DNA from: Adineta vaga
Lineage: Eukaryota > Rotifera
Assembly (NCBI GenBank): GCA_021613535.1
Contig: CP075492.1
Span: 15,128,001-15,192,000 of the forward strand
Direction: 5' to 3'
DNA length: 64,000 bases
Shown piece by piece: positions 33,860 through 45,890 of this stretch; the stretch's first letter is position 1, and each line of letters opens with the position of its first letter. The translations under genes and the position numbers were made by a program. The notes beneath the pieces were generated by a model. It was not told the DNA's origin, ran no database searches, and was given only the letters and a program-made list of their open reading frames with translations.

Positions 33860-34578
33860 TTCTGTTATTGAATTCTTGCGTGCATACATGTATGTGGATA
33901 AGTCCGTATCAGTGAATCAATATGATTTACCTGCAAATTTCGAAAGAAATTGAACGTCCCATTTTTACGATCAGGCTTTAAGTTATATGAATTGTCGATA
34001 TTTGTTGCACTGACAATACCACTCTCAACTTGTACCAAAACCTTTTAATTCAAATATAGATCAGATATAATAAGACATATATGTACCTGAAAGATAATTG
34101 CCTAAATCAATATAAACCGTAGATATGAGAGAATTCTTGTCTTTCGTATTATTGTTCCAGTCATACACGAACGTATTTGGATCAACTTTGTATTTGTCCA
34201 CAAGAAACTGCATAACACTATACAACATCAATTAAATAATTACCTCTTAGCATGATAACTGGCTGTCTGATGACGTTTACCATTTAAACTTCGTTGTTGA
34301 GGACTGAATGATAATAAAGCATCATCATCATCTTCAATATCATCTGCTGAAGTAGATCCTGCATATTGTCTAGCAGTACGAGGAATAACTCTATATTTGA
34401 GACTAAACAAGCTTAGTCGATGAATCGATGGTTCTTCACCACCTGGAATTCTCAGCAAATCTTCATTGTTCAACGGTGTATGTTCACATGTACCAGAATA
34501 ATTCGATGGTAGAGTAATTGAAAGATCATCGTTCACGAATTTCTTAACGAACAAAAACGTTTCGTTTCGACAAAGCAT
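33860..34578 (-). CDS. Putative multi-exon gene, unrecognised
   Basis: Exon 1 (about 34240..34578) starts MLCRNETFLFVKKF and has an acidic run DDIEDDDDALLSFSPQQ. Coding-like pieces follow on minus at about 34092-34200 (FLVDKYKVDPNTFVYDW, STVYIDLGNYLS) and at about 33930-34045 (VESGIVSATNIDNSYN, NGTFNFFRNLQ), with a stop near 33877. The second join (donor after YLS, acceptor before VESG) is clean in phase 1. The first is doubtful: the intron that keeps the frame would be only 26 bases. No domain is recognised. Exon borders are tentative. Confidence 0.4.
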
Positions 34579-35044
34579 TTATAGATATAAAAGTGTTGAC
34601 GAATGGCTGTGAAATTACATCATCAAAACTTATTTCAACCTTTTTCTTTTTTCGCATTTTGTCAATTGATTCGAAATAATAGTGTCGTTACAAGAGAATA
34701 AAATTATGTTTGAACTGAACGATTGTCTCATAATCATCGAGTGATATGAAGAACTGTGTATTGATAGGAAGTATTCTGCTACTCATTTGACAGCGGTAGT
34801 AGAATGCTATATCGATATGCTTGTACACAGCAAACGCATTTTATTATTTAGAAACATCGAGTTTATTGATGTTTCCGAGAAGACTAGAGAACAAACATGA
34901 CACATAGAGAACATGTCATGGACATATAGTATGACGTCACGATATAACAATAATAGAATAGATAACATTTTTTTCTCTTTCTAACAGTATTCATTCGATT
35001 CGATTATTAAGAATTTGCCAGAAACACAATAATCATATTTAGTC
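34579..35044. other. Divergent intergenic region
   Basis: Likely promoters for the minus-strand gene and the NADAR gene. No motif recognised. Confidence 0.4.
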
Positions 35045-35701
35045 ATGTTTTTTATTGTCGAAATTTCATCGAAATTTAAATATTCAGTAAAATGTAGGTT
35101 TATCTTGATAAGCACATTGTTATATTATCGACGAAAATGTGTATATGAGTCAAATATGGAAGAGATTTCGAAATTTCGTTCTATACTTCGTTCTTATCTA
35201 TATAATACATGCTCATTCGTATCAACCATAAAGAACAGAATAAGAGAAAAGAATATGTCCAATACATCTATTCACTTTTATCGACCATATGATCTATTTG
35301 GTGAATTTAGTAATTTTTACCTTGCACCAATTGAATTAGATAGATACACATGGCCAACGACTGAACATTATTATCAAGCACAAAAATTTAGTTCGGATGA
35401 AACACATTATCAAAATATTCAACGATTAGAAACTCCTCGCGAAGCTTTCTTCTATGTTCGAACAAATAAGCCTTCTCGACTCGATTGGAACGAAGTCAAA
35501 GATGAGGTTATGTTGAAAGCATGTCTAGCTAAATTCCAACAACATTCTAACTTGAAAGAATTATTATTATCAACTGGTGATCAAATTTTAGTTGAACATA
35601 CAGAAAAAGATTTGTATTGGGGTGATGGAGGTGATGGGACAGGAAGAAATCAATTGGGAATTACATTGATGAAAGTTCGTGAAATTTTGAAAAATAATTA
35701 A
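35045..35701 (+). CDS. NADAR-domain protein (YbiA/RibX-like N-glycosidase fold)
   Basis: The C-terminal 140 residues form a complete NADAR domain: FGEFSNFYLAPIELD near residue 85, the conserved WPTTEHYYQAQKF with the catalytic Glu, a helical middle (DEVMLKACLAKFQQHSNLKE), and DLYWGDGGDGTGRNQLG near the end. Bacterial YbiA-type members break N-glycosidic bonds in riboflavin precursors, and some NADAR proteins act on ADP-ribosylated substrates; which applies here is unknown. An ADP-ribosyltransferase gene lies in the same window, but far away. The 75-residue N-terminal extension is basic and not recognised; the true start may be the later ATG just before SNTSIHFYRP. Confidence 0.88.
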   Translation: MFFIVEISSKFKYSVKCRFILISTLLYYRRKCVYESNMEEISKFRSILRSYLYNTCSFVSTIKNRIREKNMSNTSIHFYRPYDLFGEFSNFYLAPIELDRYTWPTTEHYYQAQKFSSDETHYQNIQRLETPREAFFYVRTNKPSRLDWNEVKDEVMLKACLAKFQQHSNLKELLLSTGDQILVEHTEKDLYWGDGGDGTGRNQLGITLMKVREILKNN

Positions 35702-36024
35702 AAGTCAAGTCATGTAAAATTTATCGATTCAAGATTTTAATAAATATTTTATCCATTTTCATGAATGGCGTTCTTATTTTTTTTCTATATAAATAGGAAT
35801 CAACCTCACTTTGCAATTGTCCTTGCAGCTTGCGTACTTTTTGATTTATACCAAAACGATTAAAAGTGCTTGCAAATAATAACTTGGGTATCGTTGATAT
35901 ATAATATATCAAAAATACAAGTGGCACTTGAAATCATTTCTATTGCTTTATAAAAATAAAGGATTAGTGAAGTATATATATATATATATGCTGATATAAA
36001 GCTATTCATTCAATTATTTTCGAA
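35702..36024. other. Intergenic
   Basis: AT-rich; a (TA)n run at about 35972-35989 lies 35 bases upstream of the next gene's start. No gene. Confidence 0.45.
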
Positions 36025-36652
36025 ATGATTTCGTTATTGAATATGAAAGTTTTCTTATTTATTTCATGCTCATGTATCGTATTTACAATGGCTCAACGTG
36101 AATACGTATATACTCTCAATACAACATTTAAAATTAATGTCTTCATTCCATATTATTCACAATATTCAATGGTAAGAGAATAGATAGTCGGTATAAACGA
36201 GGTAATCAATTTCGTTTTCTTCTGTTTATTGTATATAGAACTTGGTAGCACTTGAAAATAATGATATTGCTGTTAGTAATACGAGTTTTATCATCTTCAA
36301 TCTAACAAATGGAATTCTTACATCTGCTATGGATGGTGCAAACTATTATTTGAAAAATCAAACAGGTTTAGAATTTCCATCCTATGTATTGAAACAAGGA
36401 AAGACTGAATCCATGAGCGATGTTTCTCTATTTCGTGCAACTCCTGAAGGAACTTGGGTTGGTCGACATATTGGACCTAATATTACCATGGCAGATCAAC
36501 CTGGTGCTGATAATTTATGGGTTGCTTGTATGAATCCTAATGGTATTTATGTCATTGGATGGGATCCCGATTCGGCAAGTCAACCACCTAAAAGATGTGT
36601 CAATTATGCTAAATATAATCCTGGTGTGCTTTTACATGTTAACTTCATGTGA
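36025..36652 (+). CDS. Secreted protein of unknown family
   Basis: Two exons, 36025..36171 and 36239..36652, phase 0, with a 67-bp intron. A signal peptide is formed by MKVFLFISCSCIVFTMAQ (a second in-frame Met). The mature chain of about 165 residues has several N-glycosylation sites (NTT, NTS, NQT, NIT), two Cys, and aromatic and Gly turns (ATPEGTWVGRHIGPN, NLWVACMNPNGIYVIGWD). It looks like a compact beta-rich secreted domain. I do not recognise the family. No membrane anchor. Confidence 0.75.
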
Positions 36653-37001
36653 ATGTTATTCTATTCTAAAACCTAATTGAATCTTTATTGGAATTGAAAT
36701 AAAGTAACAACTATTGTTTATCGTCCAAGATAATTCGATTGAAGTCGATGACGTGAAAAAATATTCTCTCCTTGTTGAATTTATTTCATAAATAAACAAA
36801 GTTCAGAAAAAGTAGAGAAAGTAAACTATCACATATTGACGTGTTAATGCATAAAATAAGAGAAAAATATAAAAATATTTCTTGAATAAAATAAAAACTG
36901 AATGATCACTGCATAATCAATGTGATGAAATGTCTTTATAAATGACATATCATTGGATTGAAGCGAAAAAGTTAGTTGATTTCATGGAAATGTTTACCCA
37001 T
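36653..37001. other. Convergent intergenic region
   Basis: 3' flanks of two convergent genes. AT-rich, nothing recognised. Confidence 0.4.
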
Positions 37002-38755
37002 TCAATTGGTCAATCGAGTAAATGTTACTCGACTAGGACCAGTAGCAGTGACTGAAAATGATCCAGTTGCACCATTTGTATAAGTAGTAACTACTAGCGT
37101 ATATTGAACACCTGATAACAAATTGAGAATCATTTTGAACTGACGATTACCAGCATCGTCGTCGTTTTGTGTGATTATATTAGCTGTCGGCTGTGTAGCA
37201 ACAAAACTGTTTGTATATATGCAACCATAGGTATCTATCGTACTACCACTGACAAAAGTATAACTACCGGTTTTGGTTACAGATATACGAATTGCTTGAT
37301 AATAATAGTTGCTTGATAGTCCTCCAGGTCGATAGAATCTTGGACTCGAAGTTGTCAACTGATGTGAATATGTTGAGGTGACTGAAATGATTCTCGAACA
37401 TTGAATAAATATTAAATACGAACAGTTACTTACTTATTCCAGTTGGTGGTGTGGGTGGAGTCGGTGGTGTAGGTGGAACTGTCGGAGGATTTGTTCCAGT
37501 ACAGCCATAAAATAGTCGCACCTCTTGAATATCAATTGCACTCAGATCAGTTGGATATAGAAGTTGAACATTCGATTGAAGTGGTACAATAGTCGGTAAG
37601 CCATTTTTAGAGAATGCTGTGCTATGATAGTGCATTACTGATCGGTAGTCATAGGGAGTGTTCTGAGTATCGACAGCTGTGCTGGGATACTTTTCAAAAT
37701 TAGATTCGAGGCCTATTCATATCAACATGTTTCAATCAAATTTCGATAAAATGAATGTATTAAAGAAAATTACCTGATATGACGTTGGCATAATTAATTC
37801 GAATGTATGAATCGCGATCGGGACGCGATTGTTCGTGATAAAATCCTATTTAATTAGAGACAGAAACAGCAACAAATGAATTAGAAAAAACTGTAGTTAT
37901 GATATGCTCACCTAAGGTGTGTAAAAATTCGTGCATGATAGTTGGTATATAAATGCAACCTGGGCGTTCCAAAGTTACAATCCGTTGATACGTCGTACTG
38001 TAGCCAACCTGCAAGAATTGCAAGGATACATGTAAAATACAATTTGATCTTAATTATTTAGACTTACAGTGGATGAGCAACCTTGTCCAGGTTGAATAAT
38101 AATGTAGACCTGGTCTGATGCTACTCTTGGTCGAAATTGGACACATTGCCGATTGTTGACTGCTACTAATCTCTCTAACTGTCGCATAGCATTAATAATT
38201 GTCGTTTGTTGTGCAGCATCTGGAAGAAAATCAATAACTGTGATACTGTCCATAGAACAATGAAAATACTTACCATATCCTGATCGCAACTCATATGGAA
38301 CAATACCATTTGGCCAGCGTATACTGTTACCACGTGCTGCTACACCACGCTACAACGAATAGAATTCAAAGTCATTCACAAGAATAATAATCATTAGTAC
38401 TATTAACTTACAGCTTGAAGTGGAATTACCATATCACCTTCGAAAAGGTAGGCTGCAAAATAAAAAAAGATGATTATCAAACAAAAACAGTTCGTGCATA
38501 TTTCATCAGTATTTGATTATACTAGCGTATTATGTGAAATTCTTTTGTACTCTACTTACGTGATTCTCGCGGATCTGTCAATGGTACTGTTGTGGTTATT
38601 TTTGTTGTTGTTGTTGTCGTTGTCGTCTTAACATACAAGGAAATAAAACATCATTCTCGAACAACAAAAATTAAACTTACCACATTGATCGGTACAGCAT
38701 ATGTCCGTATAATACCTATCAGAATAATAATTGCGACGAAACTATTCGAAGGCAT
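37002..38755 (-). CDS. Astacin-family zinc metalloprotease, secreted
   Basis: At least seven short exons. Signal peptide MPSNSFVAIIILIGIIRTYA (38755 down), a Thr-rich exon, then GDMVIPLQA, then NGIVPYELRSGYG (start of the catalytic domain). QQTTIINAMRQLERL and CVQFRPR follow. The zinc site crosses an intron at about 37915: HEFLHTLG in one exon, FYHEQSRPDRDSYI in the next, giving HExxHxxGxxHExxRxDRD. The Met-turn SVMHYHSTAF lies at about 37635. After a Pro/Thr linker (TVPPTPPTPPTPP) the last exon (37002 to about 37380) is a beta-rich domain (FVSGSTIDTYGCIYTN, GVQYTLVVTTYTNG) like a pre-peptidase C-terminal domain. All catalytic residues are present, so an active extracellular endopeptidase is expected. 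Confidence 0.92.
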
Positions 38756-39534
38756 TTGTTTATTAGAATATTTGAAATGGAAAATGGGTATATTATTTTG
38801 AAACATTTTCTTATATAGTTTTAAATAGTCACGCATCAATGCAAAATTTCCCATATAATACTCATCGTATGATGTTATGACAAAGAATATGTTTTTGAGC
38901 AATCAAAAATATTACTTCTCTTCCGTTTACCAACAAGAATTAGTAATGCATTATCCTAATACACGATAAAAATACCAAGTAACTTACGATTTGATATGTC
39001 ATGCTCGATAATGTTTCATTAAGTGCAAAAGTGAGATATAATCAATGCATTACGATTAATATTTTCTTTCATTCATATTAAAAAAAACTGCATTAGATAT
39101 GTCACTTGTAGCACATATTTTGAGGACGTCAATATGGCGATACATATTTAATGACGAAAACACCCACAATCTCACCTTTCGTTAGAATTAATAATTATAG
39201 ACTTTCTTTTTTTTATCGGAAATAAAAACAGATCATCACGAAGAATCACAAATATATGGATATGTTTTATTTTTTCTTCTTCTTCTGAATAGCAATATAA
39301 GATCATCATCATGGACACAGATGTGAAAATAACTGATATAAAGAGATGATTGTTATATATGTCCTTCTATTATATTTCAATGCTATATTATTAACTTGAA
39401 TAGCAAATGGAAATGAAACAAAAAGAAAACAGAACAAGCTGCTACTTAGAAATATAAAGTGCAGCCGTTGATTCGTTTCTCATAAAGATATTCATTTTTT
39501 ATTTCGTATCTATTCCGTTGTGTACACTGTAAGG
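38756..39534. other. Divergent intergenic region
   Basis: Promoter region for the astacin and C2 genes. CA-rich motif ACACCCACAATCTCACC at about 39161. No gene. Confidence 0.45.
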
Positions 39535-39990
39535 ATGGGTCAAATGCAAGGTTCTTTGGAAGTAACTGTCATTGAAGGTCGTAATCTGAAAGATAAAGAT
39601 GTAGTAGGTAAAAATGATGCTTATGTTGAAGTTTATTTGGATAAAGATTACAAACAACGTACAACGATTGTTAAAGATACAAATGATCCAACATGGAATC
39701 AAAGATTTACTTTGTAAGTATAAAATAGGATAGAATATCAATTTAATTGTCCTTTCTTATTCTATAATTTTAGTAAATTAGACAAGGAGACTGATTATCT
39801 CTATTTAAATGTCTATGATGATGATGTCACAGGTCGAGATTCAGTTGGTTCAGCAAAGATTGATTTGAAAAAACATGTCTATGGAAAACCTATTTACAAT
39901 ACATGGGTTCCATTGCCACGTTTGCTTGGTCTTCGTTCGAATGGTGAAATTCACGTGATCATCGAACATCGTGTAAAAACATTTTGTTAA
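39535..39990 (+). CDS. Single C2-domain protein
   Basis: Two exons, 39535..39713 and 39774..39990, phase 2; the product is 131 residues and consists of one C2 domain. The calcium-binding Asp positions are present: LKDKDVVGKNDAYVEVYLD in loop 1, NDPTWNQRF next to it, and VYDDDVTGRDSVG in loop 3. This fits a calcium-dependent phospholipid-binding module of the small free-standing type. No signal peptide or second domain. It should move to membranes when calcium rises; the partner is unknown. Confidence 0.93.
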
Positions 39991-41211
39991 TAGATTCAAT
40001 CATCATATATTTTTATTTTATTTCTTTCTTTCTAGCCATAAAACGTGTTATCGTCAACATAATTACAACAACTCAATATAAGACTTGTATGAAAGAAAGA
40101 AATTTGTAACTTTTCTCCAAATATAATCATTGTATCATATTTGAATATACATTAAGCTTCTTTAATTTAATTGTTATTAGTTCTGTACTTATTGATTTGA
40201 TCTTAAGAATGTGAGTGTGATATTTATTCCTTGCTGATAGATGTTATACAATATCGAGTATAACGCACAGTTCGACCTCGTTCGTTCCATAATGATGTAA
40301 GAATAATAATCAATCAGGTAATGAACATTGCAATTCTACATGCAAGTACTGGTATTCCGCCTGTATTATTCCTTGCCATTACATTATTTAATGGTATGTC
40401 TTGGGCAAATTGTTTTCTAAGACATATCAATACTTAATTGTTCATTTCCAAATGTGCCAGTAATCATCAACTTTTTCACTGTAAACATTGTACAAATAAT
40501 CATGACAGGCAGCAGCACAATAACATTTGATAAATTCCATTGATGAAGCGATATCTTATCCGTAAGACATAAAAACATCAAATAGATATTTGACGATTTT
40601 GTTTATTTAGTAAAATAATAACAGATAACAGATTTCCTAAGGTACCAATCATAACAAGATCAATCGGAGTAATAGTGCTTACGATCAATTCAATTGTTTC
40701 ATAAGGATCTATATCTTGTTTTTGAAATCATGAAGCCATATCAGTTCACTAAGATATATATCTCTTCAATCTATTCAACATTCAGATCGAAGAATGAAAA
40801 ATGACATGTCTGATGATAAGCCATTTACACTTTAGTAAATTATACTTTTATATAGATGGACATAATAATATTGAACAGGAAAATTTCTATCAAAGAATCT
40901 TAAACCTAATCTATAATTTTATTCTGATTAAATTTTCTTGCTTGTCTACTGTCTTTCTTATTAGAATAATACTGTAGCTATGTGAAAAACAACTGCGCAT
41001 CTATACTCTATTATAGTAAATCGTAGAAATCTTCTCAAGATTCTTAGGACGACATAGTCAATTCCTGAAAGAAAATCATTAACTAAAAGCTATCAAAATT
41101 ATTTCTTCTTTACAATGACAAAAACACAGAAATAACTAAAACGTAGATCAATAGAAAAGTCATATAGATTCAAACTAAAGGAATTCAAATCTCGCAGTAT
41201 GATATCTGAAA
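39991..41211. other. 1.2 kb spacer with a receptor relic
   Basis: Apart from the fragment at 40578..40727 nothing is recognised. A short plus-strand frame at 40320..40436 is hydrophobic but matches no family. Confidence 0.4.
40578..40727 (-). pseudogene. 7TM receptor relic (TM1)
   Basis: A 49-residue stop-to-stop frame: TIELIVSTITPIDLVMIGTL then GNLLSVIILLNKQNRQISI. This is the N-terminus and TM1, with the conserved GN of TM1, of a bdelloid FMRFamide-like receptor. No TM2 or later parts follow in any frame within 300 bases. Confidence 0.7.
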
Positions 41212-43024
41212 TCATTGAATAGGACATGTTTGACGAATCGGTTGAGGTTGATTGAAATTAATTTTATCTCGATTGATCCATAGTACAAATATTCGTTTTT
41301 GGTAGTTTATATTAAACACTTCAGATTGAAATAAATGATTGGCTAATCGAGTATGTTGTCCTATCCATTGACGATTGGGTACATGTTCATATTTTTTCAA
41401 ATCAAAAGAAACGTTTTCAAGATGAATTAATTCATTTACTAGATAACAAAATAACCGTTTTGAATGATATTTGATAGTTAAATCGATCAAAGCAGGAAAT
41501 AAAAAACAGACACGCTGCATCAACATTGTTCTCGTTTTGCTCGAGTAATCCAATAAGATTAATCGTCGAATTGAAAACAATGGCGACAGGATCGCATCGA
41601 ACAGATGAAGAGCATCTACACATTGAATACTAAGCGACAAAAGATTTGTCATATCTTGAATGAATTGTGTAAAATCATGAACATGCTCAATTGTCGATGA
41701 GCAATGGAAATATTCGATTTTATCGATATGAATCATTTGTCGGATATTGATTAAACTATTCGTTGTTAAATGTCCATCGAATGAGAGACGATTAACATTG
41801 ACGAATAGACCACTATATTGATCATCAAGTTTTAATTGATCGAAATTGATTTTCATCTCTCGAATATTTGAACAGAAAATTTCCGGTTGTTTCCACAAAC
41901 TAAACGATTTAATCGTTGAATTATCGATCATTTTCGTCGAAAAATATGGTACTGTCATAAGCGCTTGTTCTTCTTTCACATATTCAACAAACCATCTTTT
42001 TTCTTTGATCCACCATGACGTTTGAAAAGTATTTAGATAGTGATTTGTTTCAATTTCTGATTCTTCTTCAATTGCAATTTTTAGATTAAATTTGATCAAA
42101 TGGAAAAGTGTCTTGGATATAAATAATTTCCATTGATACCCATTGAATATACTACTCTGTCGGTCTATCACTTGTTCACTCAATACTATTGTCAAATATT
42201 TTAGACGAAACATCGATGATAAAATATACTGAATGGCTTGAAATCGGATATTTTTTATTTCTATATAAAACAGATCATATAATAAGAAAATATTTTCATT
42301 GAACAAATTCACCTTGCAAGTTCAAATTGAATTGAACTAAATGTGTCCATTGATGGTTATTGAAGAATAAACAAAGATTATGAAATTCATGTTTAATACA
42401 CAGAATGCCAACACCTAACGAATAGAGTTGGTGCGCATTGGGATGAACTAAATTTCGAAGATCATCAATGGAATCAAAAAACATATGTAAAAATCTTAAA
42501 TGTCTTGGAATACAGCTGCACAGTTGTTGAAATGTCTTGCTTGAATATCCAATTAGATGACGAACGTTTTTGAATAAAGAAATATATCTTGCTGTCGAAT
42601 ATCGATTCTTCGGACAATCAAAACGAAATGAACGAAGATGATCGAAATTAATTAATGAGCGCAACTGTTTTGAGAGTTTCTCATCATATGAAATAGTTCC
42701 ATGAAGCCATAATAAATCAAGACGAGTAAATGATTGTCCATTGCTTTGTCCGAGTAGATAGTGATCAAATAGATTAAATTTTGTTTTACTAATTTTCAGT
42801 CCGACAACCTGTGATGGAGAAATAATTGAACAAATTGAATCAAATTCAGCTTTTCGAATATCATCTTTGGAAAAATCTAAGTAATAACCATTGTAATTGC
42901 TGACAACATTGTTGATATAATCATTAATAGAATAAAACGATAGAAAGATCTCATCGCAGGTGAAATACGGAAAAATTTCGTAGAATAATTCCGGTGGAAA
43001 ACGATCTAAATATGTTGAACGCAT
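41212..43024 (-). CDS. F-box protein with diverged LRR-like body
   Basis: Exons 42313..43024 and 41212..42260, phase 1, 52-bp intron; product 586 residues and apparently intact. The F-box is at the N-terminus: DRFPPELFYEIFPYFTCDEIFLSFYSIN. The body alternates hydrophobic strands and helices (HLRSFRFDCPKN, HLRFLHMFFDSIDDLRNL, RRLILLDYSS), the usual diverged LRR of bdelloid F-box proteins. Likely substrate-recognition subunit of an SCF E3 ubiquitin ligase, with the F-box binding SKP1. This is the only F-box/LRR gene in the window with no visible break. Substrate unknown. Confidence 0.85.
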
Positions 43025-43165
43025 AGTCTTCAACGAAATATATGTATCTAGAGAAAGAAAGAAAAAAGATATGATTCATTATTACCATATGTTAGCTGTC
43101 GAACGAATAAGTGAAAGAGAAAAGCATAAATACAAAAACAAAACGTGTCTACCAAGGAAGTATTA

Positions 43166-43930
43166 TTATACAATGATAACTTCTCCTTGATGACGTTGAC
43201 ATATTCGAGCGCAAAAATCGTCCCGAAGTTTTGTGATTCGTAGAAGAAATCGATCATATCTTCCAGTTGCGTTCGTTGTTGAAAATATGAATACACTACA
43301 TATGCATACATATGCACAGATAAAACATGGACTGACAGCAACTACACTTTCAAAACAGAAAGCAATTATTTTCATGTAGAATACTTGCCGATAATAATTT
43401 TGTGAACAAGGTAATGCGTTTACGATTGTTACATTATTCAATACCTTTTTAATTTCCTTCAGTTCTTCAACTTTGAAAGAAATTCCAATGAAGAGAGTAT
43501 AGAATGTGAAAAGTCCGAAGTATATCCACATGGTCATCAGCAGATCTCGGAATGAAGGCATGCGTTTTTTAATCAATTTTATACTGCAGTAGATTAATAT
43601 GCCCAAAGTGAATGGAGTGTTCAAGAAGAAGGAAGCACGAATCCAGCCAAGATTGCTACTTTCTAGTCGACAATTGAAAACAGCAAGAATAATTTGATAT
43701 ATCGTATAAGAAAGAAAAGCGAGAGTTATCAACCAAGAAAGTAACAGATCGCAGAAACGATGTAATCGATTTTGAGATGAACTTGACGATAGATTTAGAT
43801 TTTTTGGTCGATCAGAATCATTATTACCAGCCAGAATCACAAGAAGATCAGCATAAGGTGGAGGATGTATCTCAGTATTCATGAAAACTCTTGAGTTGAT
43901 TCGTGTACTACGAATAAAATTATTTTTCAT
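43166..43930 (-). CDS. Four-TM membrane protein, unrecognised
   Basis: A 254-residue single-exon protein. Four hydrophobic helices: DLLLSWLITLAFLSYTIYQI (about 62-82), FLNTPFTLGILIYCSIKLI (about 100-120), DLLMTMWIYFGLFTFYTLFI (about 130-150) and MKIIAFCFESVVAVSPCFIC (about 190-210). N-terminus with a PPPYADLL motif of PPxY type, which can bind WW-domain ubiquitin ligases. The loop between TM3 and TM4 has a glycosylation site (NVT) and Cys. A decayed copy is at 45336..45890, and each copy is followed upstream by a Gly-rich gene, so the pair was duplicated together. Confidence 0.75.
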   Translation of the reverse strand: MKNNFIRSTRINSRVFMNTEIHPPPYADLLVILAGNNDSDRPKNLNLSSSSSQNRLHRFCDLLLSWLITLAFLSYTIYQIILAVFNCRLESSNLGWIRASFFLNTPFTLGILIYCSIKLIKKRMPSFRDLLMTMWIYFGLFTFYTLFIGISFKVEELKEIKKVLNNVTIVNALPCSQNYYRQVFYMKIIAFCFESVVAVSPCFICAYVCICSVFIFSTTNATGRYDRFLLRITKLRDDFCARICQRHQGEVIIV

Positions 43931-44204
43931 TTATCTATCTCCTCTTCCATACTTAACGCAATCAAGCGTGTTACGTGAATCAGTATGACATGTAATATAT
44001 TTGATTGGTTTTTTCCTAGCTATACATGACGTGATTCATTGAAATTCAAGTTTATACATCTCTCATTCTCATCCACATCCACAACAGTAATAATTATAGT
44101 ATGTTTGAACAGCTTCTCTATTATGGAATATATTATTCATGCAGCGAAAATAAAATGAAATATTACACAGAATGTGTATACAAATGTCTTTGTTTGATGT
44201 CGTA

Positions 44205-44480
44205 TTATTGGTTGTAAAGCACCTCATTTGCTGTTACCATATATCCATTTGAACCTCCTTGCATTCCACCACCAAAGCTACCCATAGCTCCCGTACCAAG
44301 TTGTGGTATAAATGGAAGAAAGATATTCCTTATACGACGGAAACTGAATTCTCCTGAACTTCCATATCTACCACCATTAATTCTGTCAACACCTTCATTT
44401 TCAATCACTCTAGCCACTTCACGACCATGATTTTGAAATCCGCTATCTTTTTCACATTGCTTGACAATAGCTTGAGACAT
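44205..44480 (-). CDS. Small Gly-rich-tailed protein, copy 1
   Basis: A 91-residue protein: MSQAIVKQCEKDS, then VARVIENEGVDR, a middle motif FRRIRNIFLPFIP, a Gly/Met-rich stretch (GAMGSFGGGMQGGSNG), and the end VTANEVLYNQ. The same layout occurs in 46009..46338, with about 40 percent identity outside the Gly region by eye. No signal peptide. Function unknown. Conservation of the head, middle and tail motifs between diverged copies supports a real gene. Confidence 0.7.
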   Translation of the reverse strand: MSQAIVKQCEKDSGFQNHGREVARVIENEGVDRINGGRYGSSGEFSFRRIRNIFLPFIPQLGTGAMGSFGGGMQGGSNGYMVTANEVLYNQ

Positions 44481-45335
44481 TTTATTTGAAACTGTGTATA
44501 CAAATAATATGTATTGGCTTGTGAAATTGCTATTTCGATGTTTTAAATGATTGCTTGATGCTTGTGCAGGTAGAAACTAACGACATATATATGATTGCAC
44601 TTTTACCTAATAGAGAGTCACGTAGATTTATTTTCTATTATTTATCTGGAACCTAGAGAAATATTTTTTCTAGAGTGTATAGATCGTCTTTTTATATGCT
44701 TGCAAACTATGCAGCTAAATACTACCTAGGAAGGAAAAGTAAAATGCGCCATTGTAAATTAGGAAACTGTATTGTACAATTAAGTCTGGAACCATAAAAC
44801 AAAAATGCATATCATTATATATGTTTTCACTAATTCAAATAACAAAGAATAAACAAGAGCGAAAAATGCACATACACCATACATTCAACTATTTTTATCA
44901 TGTTGATCAATAAAATTTATTTTTAATTAGTATTTTGTGTATATGATCGAGCATAGAATACTAAGAGATTACATTTGAAAATAGTTCATAAACGAATAAA
45001 TAATATATTTTGAGTTTTCTACTAAAATCTTTCTTTTGGCTTGTTAAGAAACTTTGAAAGGAATTTTATCAATAATATATAAATAAATTTATAGGGTATG
45101 GGTGGAGAGTGAGGTATGAATATACAAGTAATGGAAAAGACGATATACATTCACACCCTCCTATCAAATATATACTTTTTCAATGAGTATCTACACATTA
45201 ATCTATAATGAAAGAAAGAAAAAGAACATTACTCGTTACTATTATGCGTCAGATACCGAAAGAAACGAAACGAAAAGAAAAAACGTAATAACAGCAAAAC
45301 TTCCAACAAGGAAGTATCGTTATGAAATGATGATT
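44481..45335. other. Spacer within the duplicated segment; GT/CA inverted repeat
   Basis: About 44636-44700 (TTATTTATCTGGAACCTA) and about 44800-44895 (ATGCATATCATTATATATG) recur upstream of the second Gly-rich gene at about 46438 and 46563. An inverted repeat lies at 45085-45160 with GGGTATGGGTGGAGAGTGAGG on the left and TTCACACCCTCCTATC on the right. No gene. Confidence 0.55.
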
Positions 45336-45890
45336 TCTCCTCGATGACGTTGACATATTCAAGCGGAAAAACTCTCCCAGCGATTCGTCATTCGTAGCAA
45401 TAGTCGATCATATCCTTCTGTTATGTTCCTTGCTGAAAATTTCCATTCATTACACATACATCAATTCACGATAAATATACCGATAAAACAGAGATCAATT
45501 ATCTTCATCCAAAATATCTGTCGATAATGATTTTGTGAACAAGGTAATGAATTTATCATTGTTATATTATTTAACGCAGTAGATTAGTATACCCAATACA
45601 AAAGAGAATGTTTAAAAAGAAAGAGGCACAATAGTTCAGCCGAGATTGCTATTTTCTAGTCCACGATTATAGCCAGCAAGAACAATTAGATACACTATAA
45701 ATGGAAGCAAAATCGAATTGTAACTGAGTTCTAGAAGAATTTGACAATGGATTTGTATTAATTGATCGATCAGAATGATTATTACCAGTCAGTATCACAA
45801 GAAGATCAGCATAATGTAGAGGATGTATCTCAGTATCCATAAAAACTCTTGAATTGATTCGTGTACTATAAATAAGATTATTTTTCGTTC
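45336..45890 (-). pseudogene. Decayed copy of the four-TM gene
   Basis: Reads NNLIYSTRINSRVFMDTEIH and YADLLVILTGNNHSD on minus, closely matching the start of 43166..43930, then loses frame. Later parts align at the DNA level (for example the block before GATTTTGTGAACAAGGTAATG and the ending GATGATTTCTCCTCGATGACG) with deletions and stops. No start codon is present at the original position. Clearly dead. Confidence 0.88.

Noticed and set aside
40320-40436. Short hydrophobic plus-strand frame
   Set aside because: It looked like a TM fragment, but no receptor motif fits and it is opposite to the receptor relic nearby.
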